Positions 35,605 to 47,779 are shown, counted from the stretch's first letter. The stretch is 64,000 bases of DNA from Crocodylus rhombifer (GCA_038503035.1 JAVSML010024587.1:62001-126000); one strand, 5' to 3'. Translations and numbers: made by a program. Notes: generated by a model from the sequence alone, not told the origin.

Positions 35605-36072
35605 AACATGGGTGTAGAGAAGGGCCACCTGCATGAACAAGGGCCTGGAGGGCAGGCCCTATGAGGAGAGACTTCAGGTTATGGGTTTGTTCAGCCTGAG
35701 CAAAAAGGTGCCTGAGAGGTGACTTGATAGCTGCCTACAAATATGCCAAGGGAGAACACCAGGATCTAGGAGAACAACTTTTCAGACCCCCTCCCTTCCC
35801 CCCAGGGAAGATATGGACCAATGGACACAAGATAGTCAAGGAAAAGTTTTGGCTGGACATGAGGAAAAATATTTTTTTCCATACAGGTAACTAGAATCTG
35901 GAACACACTTCTGGCATAGGTGGGACAGTCACCATCTCTGGAGGTCTTTAAGAGGAGGCTGGACAAATACCTCATTGAGCTTGTTTGAGACCAATTACCT
36001 CCTGCCCATGGCAGGGGACTGGACTTGACCATCTTAAAAGTCCCTTACGGTCCTTCTTTCTATGATTCTATG
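35605..36072 (+). mobile_element. CR1 LINE 3' end, plus strand
   Basis: Contains the CR1 terminal coding and untranslated region: GGGCCTGGAG, ACTTGATAGCTGCCTACAAA, CTGGACATGAGGAAAAATA, CTGGACAAATACCTC and the tail TTTCTATGATTCTATGG. It is strongly 5'-truncated and non-coding. Word choice differs from the CR1 at 45250, so it belongs to another subfamily. Confidence 0.88.
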
Positions 36073-37022
36073 GTTTACTATCTTTTTCTACCAGAATGGA
36101 CTATAGTTGCTGAATGTCTTGCTATAGATGTTGCTATACATGTGTCCATTATCCAGGATGTGTACAGAAGAAACTTAAGACTTCTCTACACAATACTGGT
36201 AACAGAGATAAGATTCCTTAGCCTGAAGGTGACATATCGGAGACCAAGTATTTGGTAATAAAAGAAAAACTGGCACAAGAAGGTTACAATTACTTCAGTC
36301 TTCAAGCCTATAGAGACATGAAAACTCAGATATTTGAATAATAGTAGGATAAAATATGAGAACATTGAAAGATGATTCCTTTTTATGGGTGCAAGGTTTA
36401 GCACATTTATGTGGCTCCACAAAGTGAGTGAAAAGGCTAATATTGCCATATATGTCAACAATAGAGTTTAATACTTTAAGGGGTGCCAAATCTTGATAAG
36501 CAAAATTAGGCCATGATCCAGCAAATATTTGTGGGTATATCTTTCAGCAAACAACTATTCCCATTAAAACGTATGCCTTTCTGAATTAAGGTTTTAAAGA
36601 ATACTGTAGCTAATATCTGGTTTAATTACTCTGTCTGCATGATACTGGACTAAAATTGGAATTCATGTAGACGTATGTAATCAGCAAAAAAGAAGCTCAG
36701 CTTAATATTTGTAGAGAAATGGATTATAATGAGTATTTCAATTGCTTTCTCAATTAATAGTTAAGAAGATGATCTTAAGCAACAGGCTGTAGGCAACTGA
36801 GAATAATTTGGACAGTGACCTTGAGGCTTTATAAGGAAGAATGTCTAGTATGGTCAGTAGGAGAACTGTCTTGACTGAAGGAGTTCAAGTTCAGTGGACA
36901 GAGTTCAGGAAATAGTACATGAGACCTTGTGCCTCAGTCTGGTAAAAAGCCTCAGGCAACAGCCTATCCCAGGTAGCTGAAAACTCTTATTCAAAACCAG
37001 TAACGGCAAAAAGAATGCCAAA
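36073..37022. other. Unique AT-rich sequence
   Basis: No gene or repeat recognised. Confidence 0.5.
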
Positions 37023-37030
37023 ATCAAAGG

Positions 37031-38464
37031 CAGGGGCAGGCAATTATTTCAGGCGGAGGGCCGTTTACTGAAGTGTGGCGAGCTTTTGAGGGCCACGTGG
37101 GTAGCTCTGCCTCTTGACAATTGTCCTGCCCCCAGTCACCATCTTGGGACTGTAAGTCCCACCCCTAACCCCTGACCTTTGCCACTGGAAGTCTCTCCCC
37201 TCAACCCCTCCCCTTGAAATACTCCTTTTGGGAATGGGTGTTGACATCTTACAATCAGAAAAACAAAAACAAATCCTATACTAGATGTCAAACACCCAGT
37301 ATAACGTGTTTTAATTTTATAACAAAAATATTTCGTCATGATTTGTGTTTGTAAAGTGTATAAAGAGGTAATGGCATAACTCAAAATAAATTCTTAGTCT
37401 TGTATATTGTGTGGGGGATGTGGTTCAGGGTATGCGTGTATCTGTATGGTGGGGGGTGGCTGTGTGTGGGGGCATAGGGTATAGTTTCATAGTTTCTAGG
37501 GTCGGAAGGGACCTAAGCAGATCAATTAGTCCAACCCCCTGCCATGGCAGGAAAGAGTACTGGGGTCAAATGACCCCAGCAAGGTGTATATCTAGCCTCC
37601 ACTTAAAGACCCCCAGGGTAGGAGCCAGCACCACTTCTCTTGGAAACTGGTTTCAGATCCTAGCCACCCTGACCATGAAGTAGCGTCTCCTGATATCTAG
37701 CCTAAATCTACCCTCTGCCAGTTTGTGACCGTTATTTCTGGTCACTCCTGGTAGTGCATGGGGGAACAGGGACTTCCCCAGTGCCTGCTGGTCCCCTCTG
37801 ACTAGTTTGTAACAGGCCACTAGATCCCCCCTCAGCCTTCTCGTGGAGGCTGAACAGGTTCAGGTCTCATAGCCGCTCCTCATAGGGCCTGCCCTGCTAC
37901 CCCCTGATCATGTGAGTGGCCCTCCTCTGGACCCTCTCCATGTTGTCCACATCCCTCTTGAAGTGCGGCGCCCAAAACTGGACATACTACTCCAGCTGCG
38001 GCCTTACCAGTGCTGCATAGAGGGGGAGGATCACCTCCTTGGACCTGCTTGAGATGCATCTGTGGATGCATGACAAGGTGCGGCTGGCCTTCCTGACTGC
38101 ATCCCCACACTGCCGGGCCATGTTCATCTTGGAGCCCCAGCCTCACACTCTGTGCTCCCCCCCGGTTGCAGTCCTATTCCCAACCCTGCTGCTTCCCAGA
38201 GCAAGCAGGACACTGGGAAACCTGCAGCAGCAGCCCCGCATGGAAGCTGCTCCTGGTGAGGCAGGGCTCTTCCACCCATGAGGGTGGGAGTTAGGCACAA
38301 TAGGGTATGTTGTGGGGAGGGGGGCTATATACATGGGCACCTTGCTCCCACCCTCATGGGTGGAAGGACTGGATGGGGCGAAATGCGCTGATGAATGCCA
38401 CAATACAGATGAAAGTCCCTGATGGGCCAGAGTTGGCCCATGGACTGTATTTTGCCTGCCCCTG
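37031..38464. mobile_element. hAT-like element split by a CR1 insertion
   Basis: Starts CAGGGGCAGGCAATTATTTC and ends ATTTTGCCTGCCCCTG, a 13-bp inverted terminus. Flanks are ATCAAAGG (37023-37030) and ATCTAAGG (38465-38472), identical at seven of eight positions. An 8-bp duplication with CAGGG termini is the hAT signature. No transposase motif is present in what remains. A minus-strand CR1 (37485-38134) lies inside and is therefore younger. Confidence 0.88.
37485..38134 (-). mobile_element. CR1 LINE 3' portion, minus strand, nested in hAT-like element
   Basis: The plus strand reads TTTCATAGTTTCTAGGGTCGG, AAGGGACCTAAGCAGATC, CCAACCCCCTGCC, then GGAGCCAGCACCACTTC and GAGGCTGAACAGGTTCAGGT, the inverted CR1 3' region. 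About 650 bp is retained, reaching back to the sequence encoding the end of the reverse-transcriptase protein. It is close to the copy at 44165-44430, with which it shares GACCCCCAGGGTAGGAGCC, so both belong to one recent subfamily. Confidence 0.88.
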
Positions 38465-38593
38465 ATCTAAGGGCTTATTTAGGGAAATCAAGGGTTGCAG
38501 ATAGACAGATCAATTACACATAAAAGCTAACCAAAGAGACCATTCTGATTTGGCTTTTGTTGCATCAAGAACAAGAGTAAGAATGTCCAGGAA

Positions 38594-39000
38594 CAAAGGT
38601 ACTCAAACCCTGGCCCAAAAGCCAGATCTGGCCATACAGGACCATGTTATCTGGTGGTGAGGGAGTGGTGGCAGCTAACTGAATTTACTGCTGAATTTTC
38701 AGACCATGGAGAACCCTATGGGCTGGACAGCATGACCTTGCACACTAGATTGAGCATGTGGGGCCAGTCAGTGCAGCATGAAGCTGAAAGAGACTGAACA
38801 AGGCAATGCAAGGTTGAACAGGGGGGTGCAAGCAGCATGGGCCCAACAGGGTTAAGCAGCGCAGTACAGAGTGCACTGTGCAAGGGGGCAGTGCAGAGGC
38901 AATATGGGGCTCAATCTTGGTACATGAGGCCTGGTCTGGCCCACAAAGTGGCCCTGTGCCACTTATTCAGCCTACGGAGTCAAAAGATTTAGCACTGTTG
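38594..39000. mobile_element. hAT-like MITE related to 2733-2994
   Basis: Starts CAAAGGTACTCAAACCC and ends GATTTAGCACTGTTG, degenerate versions of the CAGGGGTGCTCA terminus. The interior contains TGGTCTGGCCCAC and a GGGCTGGACAGCATGACC block parallel to the 2733 copy. Flanking octamers TCCAGGAA and TACCAGAC no longer match well, so the limits are approximate. Confidence 0.55.
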
Positions 39001-41204
39001 TACCAGACGATAAGAAAAAGTACTACTGTATAGTATAAATGCATTTAACTATTTTCAATTCATTTCTTTTTTAAAGTTAATCTAAAGCAAAGGGCTGTCT
39101 TTCATACCTAAGGCTCAGAAGCCTGTATAATAGAGAGATGCCGAGAGCAGCTACAGAGAGTTGGCACATTTAGCATGACAAACTACTTGAGCATCTACAT
39201 GACAAACTACTCAAGATGATGCCAGCTTTACAGCACTAAAACTACTGATTACATTGTGCTATGGTTTGGATGGATGGCACCAGCCATATTATGAGCTTCT
39301 TCTTACACAGCGTACTAATACAGAAAGTCATGGTTTTTCACTAACTAACAAGAATAGAACAACTAATCTTCCTGCAAAATGTGCTATAAGTATTTCAGCA
39401 GTGTGCAATGTCTTTGCCTACACAATGGCACAGTTTTTAATAGTGGCCACCATATTTAAATTTGCATTAGAACTTTTTACACAGTTTTCAGTGCTTCCTG
39501 ACGTGCTGAAAGTTTCCCCATAGCTAGAAGAGATTTTTTTTTTTGCTTGAAAAAAATAAGTAAAATCTGTTTAGCTTCTTTAACCTATATTCTTTCGCTC
39601 AAACAAGTCAAGAGTGGCTAAAATCCAGAAAGGCTCATCCTCAGCAAAGACTAGCTGCTTTCATTGTCTTGGGAAAAAAAGGACAAGTACACAAGTTACA
39701 AGCCTTTAAAAAACCTGTTTTGTGCATTCATGACATGCTAATGCTAGAAGCTATTATTCTATTTGGTAGCTAATGTCTACAGAGAAAGCTTCCTCTGTGG
39801 AAAGAATTCAATGCTAAATACTTGCCTTGACATCCAGTTGAAAGATTTTAAAAAGAGTTTTAAAAAGGTTGCATAAATCACAACATCAAAAATGTCATGG
39901 CTTAAGATATAGGCTGAAATAAGGCATCTGTTGGATTAGGTGTTTTCTTATTTGAATAATCCTGAGTACAAGATTTGTGGGGTGAATTCAGGGCTCAATA
40001 TTTATATTAGTAAGATTACTTTCAGTAGCAGTAGATGATAAATATCCTAAATGAGTCAATTTTTTTATTATTATTTTGGATTCTGACAAAAATTGGTCAT
40101 TTGAGAGTCAGATGAGCACTTTTGAATTTGGAAAAGAAATATGCACTGCTGAGTTTAGTAAAGCTACTATGGGTCACATTCTCTGTCAAACTGTAATCCC
40201 TTTTCACCATGCAAAGGCCATGAAAACTTTATATGTGGCTGCCTAATGATTCTCCCACATTGATTTCTGCAAATGATGTGGGAGTTGCCAGTACTATTTC
40301 ATGGATAGCCATCCATCTGCTTGATATTTCTTGTGTTGTTTGCTACAGGATTACAAGGTGTTAATTCAGGAATCTTCCCCAAGACTGGACATATGCACAG
40401 TGGGAAGCTGTGTACGGCCAATTATCCTGAGGGTTATGCCAGCAGGGGTTCTAACTCCTGGTAAGGGCAACCTCGTCAGCCAGATCAAAGTGTAAGAGCT
40501 AGAAGAAAAGTATTCCACTGGTCCTCCAGGTTTGGGGTTAAGTGACATGTCAACAATATATCCTCATAAAAAAAAAGTTAAGCTAAGAAACATGACAAAA
40601 TAGTCATTACAGCAAAGGGCATGACAGGCAGCGATGGCAGAGTATTGTTGTGCATTGATTTCTGAATTGCAGTGAGCTAAATTGCATAGATGTATAAAAA
40701 CAAATAAACACTTCTTATATCTCTATTCCCTTCTGCTTAATATATAATGCAGGTGTCATGTCCTTTAAAATTTTATCTTTGACCACACTGAGTTCAACAT
40801 CCTGTCCTGGCAGGGGAGAGACAGATAGCTGGAAAGTAGATTCTACCTCAATCCCAGCTTTCAGAGATATGTGGGATAAAGTGAACCTAACTAAACTTTG
40901 CTGGGATCCTATGGCAGAGAGGTTAAGGTGTCTCTGTACATCTCCAGAGGCAAAGGTGCAAGGCTTATTTCTTATCTCTTGCTGAAGGCTGCTCCCAGTT
41001 GATAGAGCTGTAAATGGATACCTGATCATTTCAGCTGGGAGTCGGACAGTCATACATGGCGATTGCACATCAGTGTCATGCACTGTTGTCTACAGAAACT
41101 GGAGCTCATTAAACATGCTAGCATGATAGGCCTTTAGTCAAAAGATCTGGTCAAGACTTTTTTGCGTAAACTTTAGGAAAGGTACATATGCAGGTAGAGT
41201 GTTT
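39001..41204. other. Unique AT-rich sequence
   Basis: No gene or repeat recognised. The 122-codon minus-strand frame at 40715-41083 has no recognisable motif and no obvious splice framing. I leave it as an unsupported ORF. Confidence 0.4.
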
Positions 41205-42075
41205 GTCATGTTAACAGGATTTCCTGGTCATGTCTCTCAGGTAACAGGCAAGAGAGCTACAGGAGGAGGTGGTGAGGCTCTGAAGCATCGTCTGCCATGA
41301 GGAGTTCATCGATTCAGTACTGAAGGAGACCTCTGGGACCAGAGGCAGTGCTAGAGAAGAGAGAGGACATGGACTCCCAGGAGTATGGAAACTGGAAACT
41401 TGTGACCTCTGGCAGCAAGCAGAAATTTTCACCTTCACCTGCAGCAGCTCATCTGGGGAACAGATACGCAGACCTAGCAACAGAGAAGGCGGAACATATT
41501 CTATTGGTGGAAGAGGAAAGGCCAGGCTGCCCCAAGGTAGGAAAGATCATGACAACTGCTACCAAGAAGGGACAGGTGGTAGTGGTTGGAGATTCACTTC
41601 TGTAGGGGACAGAGGGATCCATCTGCTGACCTGACCTGTTGTCTCTGGAAGTCTGCTGCTTGCCCAGAGCCTGGATCCAAGATGTCATGGAGGGATTACT
41701 GAGACTCATCCATCCCTCTAACTACTACCCCATGCTGTTTATCCATGTGCACCAGTGATACTGCCAGGGGAACCCTGAGTGGATCAAAAGTGACTAAAGG
41801 GCTCTGGATGCAATGGTAAGCAGAAATGGGGATCAGGTCATGTTCTCTTTGGTCCTTCTGGTCAAGGGAAAGGCTTTGGGAAGGGACATGTGCGTCCTGC
41901 AGATCAATACCTGGCTGAGCAGGTGGTGTCGTCAGTGGGACTTTGGCTTTTTTGACCATGAGATGTTGGTCCAAGAAGAAGGATTGTTAGGAAGAGAAGG
42001 GATCCACCTGATGAACAGAGGGAAGAGAATCTTTGCAGACAAGCTCGCTAACCTAGTAAGGAGGGCTTTAAACTA
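41205..42075 (+). pseudogene. CR1 ORF1 relic with SGNH-esterase domain
   Basis: A leucine-rich start is followed by WKLVTSGSKQK and, at about 41578, VVVGDSLL, the block-I GDS serine motif of SGNH hydrolases. After a stop at 41604 the frame shifts. The 41813-42076 frame ends with INTWLSRWCRQWDFGFFDH and EGIHLMNRGK, then LVRRALN. The latter contains the histidine of the D-G-x-H-L block, with the aspartate replaced by glutamate. The esterase-like ORF1 is known in CR1 elements and is thought to act in nucleic-acid or membrane association. Confidence 0.75.
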
Positions 42076-42179
42076 GGTTGGTGTGGCACAGAGACCAAAG
42101 CCCTGAGGTAAGTTGAGAATTGGGAGACCTGGAAGAAGAGCAAGCAGGAGAGGGCAGCAGGGAAGGTGTTCTCATACTT

Positions 42180-42740
42180 CCTGAGAAATCAGGACAATCG
42201 ACTAGTTACCTTGGGTGCCTGTACATGAATGCATGGGGTCTGGGAAATGAGCAGAAAGAACTGGAAGTCCTTGCACAGTCATGGAACTATGACATAACTA
42301 CAGTAACAGAGACTTGGTGAGATATTTGGATGACTGGAGCACTGTCATGGATGGGTACAAACTGTTCAGGAAGGACAGACAAGGGAGAAGAGGAGGAGGA
42401 GTTGCGCTTTATGTAAAAGAGCCATATGATTGCTCAGAGCTCCAGTATGAAACTGTTGAAAGCCTTTGGATTAAATTTAAAGGGGACAGCAACAAGGGTG
42501 ATGTTGTAGAGAGTGTCTGCTATAGATCACCAGACAAGGAGGAAGTAGTCAATGAGGCTTTCTTCAAACAGCGAGTAAAAGTTTTACAATCATAAACCCT
42601 GGTTCTCATGGGGGACTTCAATCATCCTGACATCTGCTGGGGGGGCGGGGAGGGTGGGGGAACAATACAGCAGTGCACAGCCAGTCTGAGGGGGAGAGGA
42701 GTCCAGGAGAGGTAACTGTACTTTAAAGAAGCCTTACTGA
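42180..42740 (+). pseudogene. CR1 ORF2 endonuclease relic
   Basis: The N-terminal APE-type endonuclease is recognisable as YLGCLYMNAWGLGNEQ with TVTETW (catalytic E-T block) to about 42316, then a stop and a frame change to GYKLFRKDRQGRRGGGVALY and ESLWIKFKGD. A GDFNHPDICW block (the D-x-N catalytic motif) follows near 42610 in another frame. About 90 bp of G-rich sequence after it looks shortened relative to other CR1s. Confidence 0.8.
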
Positions 42741-42742
42741 GA

Positions 42743-44164
42743 ATGCATGAACAAACCATCCTGATATGCAGGAAGATGAGCAAGTATGGCAGAAGACCAT
42801 CTTGGCTTAGCAGAGAACATTTCAGTAAGATAAAACACAAAAAGGAAGCTTATAAGAAGTGGAAACATGGACAAATAACTAGGGAGGAGTATAAGAACCT
42901 TGCTCGGGCATGCAGGGATGAAGTCACAAAGGCTCAAGCGCAATTGGTGGTGCAGCTAGCAAGTGATGTGCAGAGCAACAAAAAGGGTTTCTACAAGTAC
43001 ACTGGTAGCAACAGGAGGATCAGGGAAAGTGGGGTTCCATACTGAATGGGGGAGGCAGCCTAGTGACAGAGGATGCAGAAAAGGCTGAAGTACTCAATGC
43101 CTCTTTTGCCTCAGTCTTCACAGGCAAAGTCAGTGCCCAGACAACTGTACCTGGCAGCAGAGTTTGGGGAGGAGATGGGCATCCAACATTGGTTAAAGAA
43201 CACATTCACATGGACGACTGGTGCCTCCCGAGTCTGGGGGGGTGCACCAGATCCAACGGGGGGGGGAGACCCCCACAGCCAATTGCCAACTGGGAGGGTG
43301 GGGCGGGGTCCTCCAGTGGCCGATAGCCAAGCCAGCGGCAAAACTGGAAGTGCACGTCCACCAGCACTTCCAGTTTCGTGGCTTGTGCTTCCAGGGGGTG
43401 CACAGCCAATCTCAGGGGGTGCATGTACACTTGTGTGCACCCCCTACATGTCGCCAATGCAGGTTTGGTGCTATTTAGAAAAACTGGACACATACAAGTC
43501 CATAGAGCTGAATAGGATGCACTTGAGGGTCCTGAAGGAGTTGGCTGATGAGATTACAGAGCCACTGGCCATAATTTTAGCAAATTCATGGCTACCAGGA
43601 GAGGTCCTGGATTATTGGAAAAGGGCAAACATAGTGCCCATATTTAAGAAAGGGAAGAAGGAGGATCCAAGTAACTATAGACTAGTCAGCCTCCCATTAG
43701 TCCTTGGAAAAATAATGGAGCAAATCTGCAAAGAATCCATTTCTAAACAGTTGAAGTAGAAGGTGATTAGGGACAGCTAGCATGGATTCACCAGGAGCAA
43801 GTCATGCCCAACCAACCTGATGAGATGACTGGCTCTGTGGATGTGGGGAGACCAGTGGATGTGGTGTACCTTGATTTAAGCAAGGTTTTTGATATGGTCT
43901 CCCATGACATTCTCACAGGCAAGCTTAGGAAGTATTGGCTGGATAAATGGATTGTAAGGTGCATAAGAAAACTGGCTGGAGCATCAGGATCAGAGGTAGT
44001 AATCAATGGCTTGCTATCTAGTTGGCAGCTGGTATCAAGCAGAGTGCCCCAGGGGTTGGTCTGGGAGCTGGTTTTGTTGAATATCTTCATCAATGACCTA
44101 GAAGATGGCATAGAGTACACCCTCAGCAAGTGTGCAAAAGACACCAAGCTGTGGGGAGTAGTAT
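42743..44164 (+). pseudogene. CR1 ORF2 reverse-transcriptase relic
   Basis: The 42743-43045 frame is the linker before RT (SWLSREHF, KKEAYKKW, ACRDEVTKAQ). RT begins with FASVFTGK near 43110, resumes after an insertion as LKELADEITEPLAI and IFKKGKKEDPSNYR (43530-43680), and then in the 43804-44169 frame shows [15 protein letters not shown] (metal-binding block A) and [19 protein letters not shown]. The catalytic block C, normally A-D-D, reads CAKD at about 44135, so one catalytic aspartate is lost. Confidence 0.85.
43216..43460. mobile_element. Small DNA-transposon-like insertion in CR1
   Basis: About 245 bp of GC-rich DNA is absent from other CR1 copies and lies between GAACACATTC and the CR1 phrase GCTATTTAGAAAAACTGG. 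Its ends are loosely inverted (GACTGGTGCC...GGGGGGTGCAC on the left; GTGCACCCCC...CGCCAATGC on the right). No clean target duplication was found, so the class is open. Confidence 0.5.
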
Positions 44165-44430
44165 CATAGAATCATAGAAGTCAGGTTGGAAGGGACCTTA
44201 TAGATCTTCAAGTCCGACCCCCTGCCTGGGCAGGAGAAAAACTGGGCTCAAATGATCCCAGCTAGGTAGGCATCAAGCCTCCTCTTAACGACCCCCAGGG
44301 TAGGAGCCAGCACCACTTCCCTTGGAAGTTGGTTCCAGATCCTGGCCACCCTAATTGTGAAGTAGTTCTTATGGATGTCTAATCTCAACCTACTCTCCAA
44401 TAATGTGGCCATTATTCCTTGTTATGCCAG
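44165..44430 (-). mobile_element. CR1 3' end inserted in opposite orientation into older CR1
   Basis: The plus strand reads CATAGAATCATAGAAGTCAGG, GGAAGGGACCTTATAGATC and CCGACCCCCTGCC, the inverted CR1 tail. Flanks AGTAT (left) and TAGATAT (right) look like an imperfect short duplication around the host phrase GTAGTAGATA. It shares GACCCCCAGGGTAGGAGCC with the copy at 37600, so it is the young subfamily inserting into the older element. Confidence 0.9.
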
Positions 44431-44477
44431 TAGATATGCTGGAGGGTAGGGTTAGGATTTAGAGTGACCTAGACAAA

Positions 44478-44744
44478 TTGGAGGATTGGGCCAAAAGAAA
44501 TCTCATGAAGTTCTACAAGGACAAGTACAAAGTCCTGCAGTTAGGACAGAACAATCACATGCACAAGTACAGGCTGAGGGCTGCCTGGCTGGGCAGCAGC
44601 TCACCAGAAAAGGACCTGGGGGTTACCGTAGACTATAAACTGAATATGAGCCAACAGTGCATCCTTGTTGCCAAGAAGGTGAACAGCATACTGGGCTGCA
44701 TTGGTAGGTGTGTTGCCAGTAGATCCTCTATTCAGCACTGGTGA
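44478..44744 (+). pseudogene. CR1 ORF2 C-terminal relic
   Basis: The frame reads EDWAKRNLMKFYKDKYKVLQ, then SSSPEKDLGVTVDYKLNMSQQ and ILGCIGRCVASRS, the conserved region downstream of the RT catalytic core in CR1. It is separated from the rest by the inverted CR1 insertion and by a stop at its end. Confidence 0.85.
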
Positions 44745-45254
44745 GGCCACGTCTGGAGTACTGTGTTCAGTTTTAGGCCCCCCACTACAGAAAGGATGTG
44801 GACAAATTGGAGAGAGTCCAGAGGAGGACAACAAAAATAGTGAGGGGGCTGAGGCACATGACTTCTGAGGAGAGGCTGAGGGAACTAGGCTTATTTAGTT
44901 TAGGGAGAGAAGACTGACAGGGGATTTAATAGCAGCCTTCAACTACCTGAAGGGAAGTTTGAAAGAGGATGAAGCTAGACTGTTCTCAGTGGTGGCATAT
45001 AACAGAACAAGGAGAAATAGTCTCAAGTTGCAGCAAGGGAAGTTTAGGTTAGATATTATGAAGAATTTTATCACTAGGGGGGTAGTAAGACACTGGAACA
45101 AATTACCTAGAGAGGTGGTAGAATTTCCATCCTCAGTGGTTTTCAAGGCCCAGCTAGACAAAGCTTTGGCTGGGACATCTAGTTGAGGCTGGTCCGGATT
45201 TGAACAGAGGGCTGGACTAGATGACCCTCCCAGCCCCAATTTTCTATGATTCTA

Positions 45255-47250
45255 GGACTTTGCTCTTCTTATGTTTGATCCTATCCTTGAGGCTAACAGT
45301 ACTTTTTGAAACAATGGTTTGCAGCGACTTTACTAAGTTTGGGTCACACCTCCTGCAGAGAATATTTGCAGGTCCCAAATCGAGCCAAAACTGCTGATCA
45401 ATTATGGTTGGTATATTGGGGCTATCACCCAGCACCTGGCCTGGAGTGCAACTCATGTGATTCCATCTCAAGGCAAAAAACAAGAGGCCTAAAACCTTGT
45501 TTGTCAAATCAAGACAAAAACCAGGAAGAGAGCTACTAACTATATTTGGAATGGACTACAGACTTTAGTCCAGAGTTTCAACATAGTGAACATTTGATTA
45601 AGCATGATATCAGGCAGATACAATTCAGATAAAAGAAAAGCAAGTAAAGAGATCATAAAATATTTCAGAACAATATCTGAAATTCTGCCCCTGTCTAAAC
45701 TCTTAAAAATAGATACATTAGGTTAGGTTATACTTATTAGGACTGTTAAGAGAGGGCTTATTTTCCTAATTAAAGTATGTAAGAAAGTACCTAGGAAACA
45801 GGAGATTTTTGGCTGCTATTCTATGTGTAATACACTAGTAGATCGTTGAAAAGCTTGATTAACCTGAAGTTCTGTTGTTACCCTTCAGAAGTTTTATGGT
45901 ATTAACAAACTGAGGGACAGCAAGCTGGAAAGAGATATTAAGTGGCTTTTCCTTAGCTACCAGTGTGTCCACCAGTTTTCAGGTAGTTGGTTTCTCATTT
46001 GGAGGATGTTTTAATAAAAGAGTGCTGTCTGTAGGCTGTCTAATAGCTTATGCAGCCTTTGAGGTTTTAGCATAGTTTTGCAGTGGGTGGTGTCTAGAGC
46101 TACCTAATATTTAACCTGATATATTTTTGTTTGGTCAATTGTAATGAGATTACTTGTATGGGTAAGGCAACTAGGATTTAGTGCTTTAATGCTGCTTGTT
46201 CATAAGGCAAAGGAGGAAAAGTAACTTTTCTGTACTGAAGGTTGTCAGGTGTGGCTAGGTACACTGCTGTTCCACTGACCTCTAGTAAAACAGAACTTTC
46301 AGCAGTGACTTTTCTACTCTGAAGTACTAAATTAGAGCTAAAGGTTCAGATATGCCCTTGTGTTGCAGTATCTGTTATGCCATTAGCACAAAGTGTCCCT
46401 AAAAACAAAACAGCACAGGAAGATCCTCCAGGAGCAGAGAGCCAACATATTAGCTCCTCTGCCACTACCTCCTTGAATCAGCATAGGATTTGTGATGGGG
46501 ATAAGGGAGGAACTGCAAACTATTTCCAGCACCTCCATGCACCTTGCTACTGCAGCTGAGGTCAATAAGAGTCACCATAATTTAGAGCAGCCTTCAGGCT
46601 GATCTAAAGATATCTCTATACTCTAGTGTGACCTTATTAATTTGTTTCTGAGTATAGCCTATCCACTTGTACACATCAAAACATGGAAACACACTGATGG
46701 AGACCCTCTGGACATTTCCGTCTATCTGAGGCCACTCTGAAGACCTTGGTCTCTGGCATGCTACAGAGCAGTTGTTAAGGAGAATCTTAGAGAATCTTCT
46801 TGGGCATATTCCCAGGCTTAGCATGTATATGCAGAGTTTGGGTGGGTAGGATGGACCTGGTAATGGCCCAGCCATGACAAGCTGCCAAATTGCACCTGGG
46901 TACCAAAGGGACACAAAGCTAGCCAAGGATCACAGAGTGGATCCAAGATAGATTTAATAAACCTTTGAATCTTGACCTCCATGTTAAAGTTGGCTTCTTA
47001 GCCCAGGACTCCAGCCTAATTATGCTAAATAAAAAAGGTTTACTGAAGTTCATTACATAGGGTGAAAGCAAGCAAGAAAAGTTCTTTAAAATGTAACCAA
47101 AAGGGTTATGCAAGTCGCTGGACTTTTTTCCAATGGCTAACAGCCACTGTGAGATTAATGTAGCTCATCATTTTATCAGGATTATTGGGGGTATGACTGA
47201 AGACTTAATAGTCTAGTTGTGCTTTTTGTCACAATTTAATGGTATATTGA
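45255..47250. other. Unique sequence
   Basis: No repeat or gene recognised. Frames of 60-110 codons overlap on opposite strands without motifs. Confidence 0.45.
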
Positions 47251-47619
47251 TCTTGCAGAGTGAACAATCATGACCTTCAACTGCTTAAAGATGCTTCTGA
47301 GAGGAAAAGGCTTAAGGAGCTTATTCCAGGGGAACTGGGTGTACTAAGCCATGACCAGCCTAGTTGGGTGCATCCAGGCTACCCTAATAATATGACACTT
47401 CAGAAATTATTCCCCATTATGATGAAGCTTTACAATGAGGGGAGATCACAAACGGTTCATGAAAAGCCATTGTTATTATGGCCAATCAATAAAGCAATCA
47501 TGAGCATCATTAGGAGACAGCAGATTCCCTTTAAGTACTTATGCTGTTTAGCATCTATATTTGCAGATATTTTTGCTCAGAATGGGACACATGTTGAACT
47601 CAGAGTTTCTGACTAAGCA
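47251..47619 (+). other. Open frame of 123 codons, unassigned
   Basis: The frame is open from 47251 to a stop at 47617-47619. A pyrimidine/AG sequence TGATCTTGCAG that could serve as a splice acceptor ends at 47258. The composition is protein-like (Lys/Glu/Leu-rich start with ERKRLKELIPGELG, then WVHPGYPNNMTLQKLF). I recognise no domain. It may be an exon, a relic of a mobile element or chance. Confidence 0.2.
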
Positions 47620-47779
47620 ACCTGTTCTGTATAGCTATTTCAGATACCAGATATATAGCAAAAGGTCTGTCCTTTTGTCACAAAATCTTTTTCAAATTAT
47701 GCTGTCAAAGGTCTTCTCAAAATATTTCTATAACAACATTTTTCATTTCAGTATTCTGAATTGCAGTCTCCTTGGTATA

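Larger units (their letters stand above)
41205..45254 (+). mobile_element. Near-complete but dead CR1 LINE
   Basis: This is the longest CR1 copy. In order it contains ORF1 with an SGNH/GDSL esterase-like domain (41578-42073), the ORF2 endonuclease (42180-42730, several breaks), the reverse transcriptase (43060-44160), the C-terminal domain (44478-44744) and the 3' tail ending TTTTCTATGATTCTAGG at about 45255. Stops, frameshifts and two insertions (43216-43460, 44165-44430) inactivate it. CR1 normally replicates by target-primed reverse transcription using the ORF2 endonuclease and RT. None of those activities could be made from this copy. Confidence 0.92.

Noticed and set aside
43073..43759. 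228-codon frame as a host gene
   Set aside because: Its C-terminal half is CR1 reverse transcriptase and its middle is a non-CR1 insertion, so the long frame is accidental fusion within a dead LINE.
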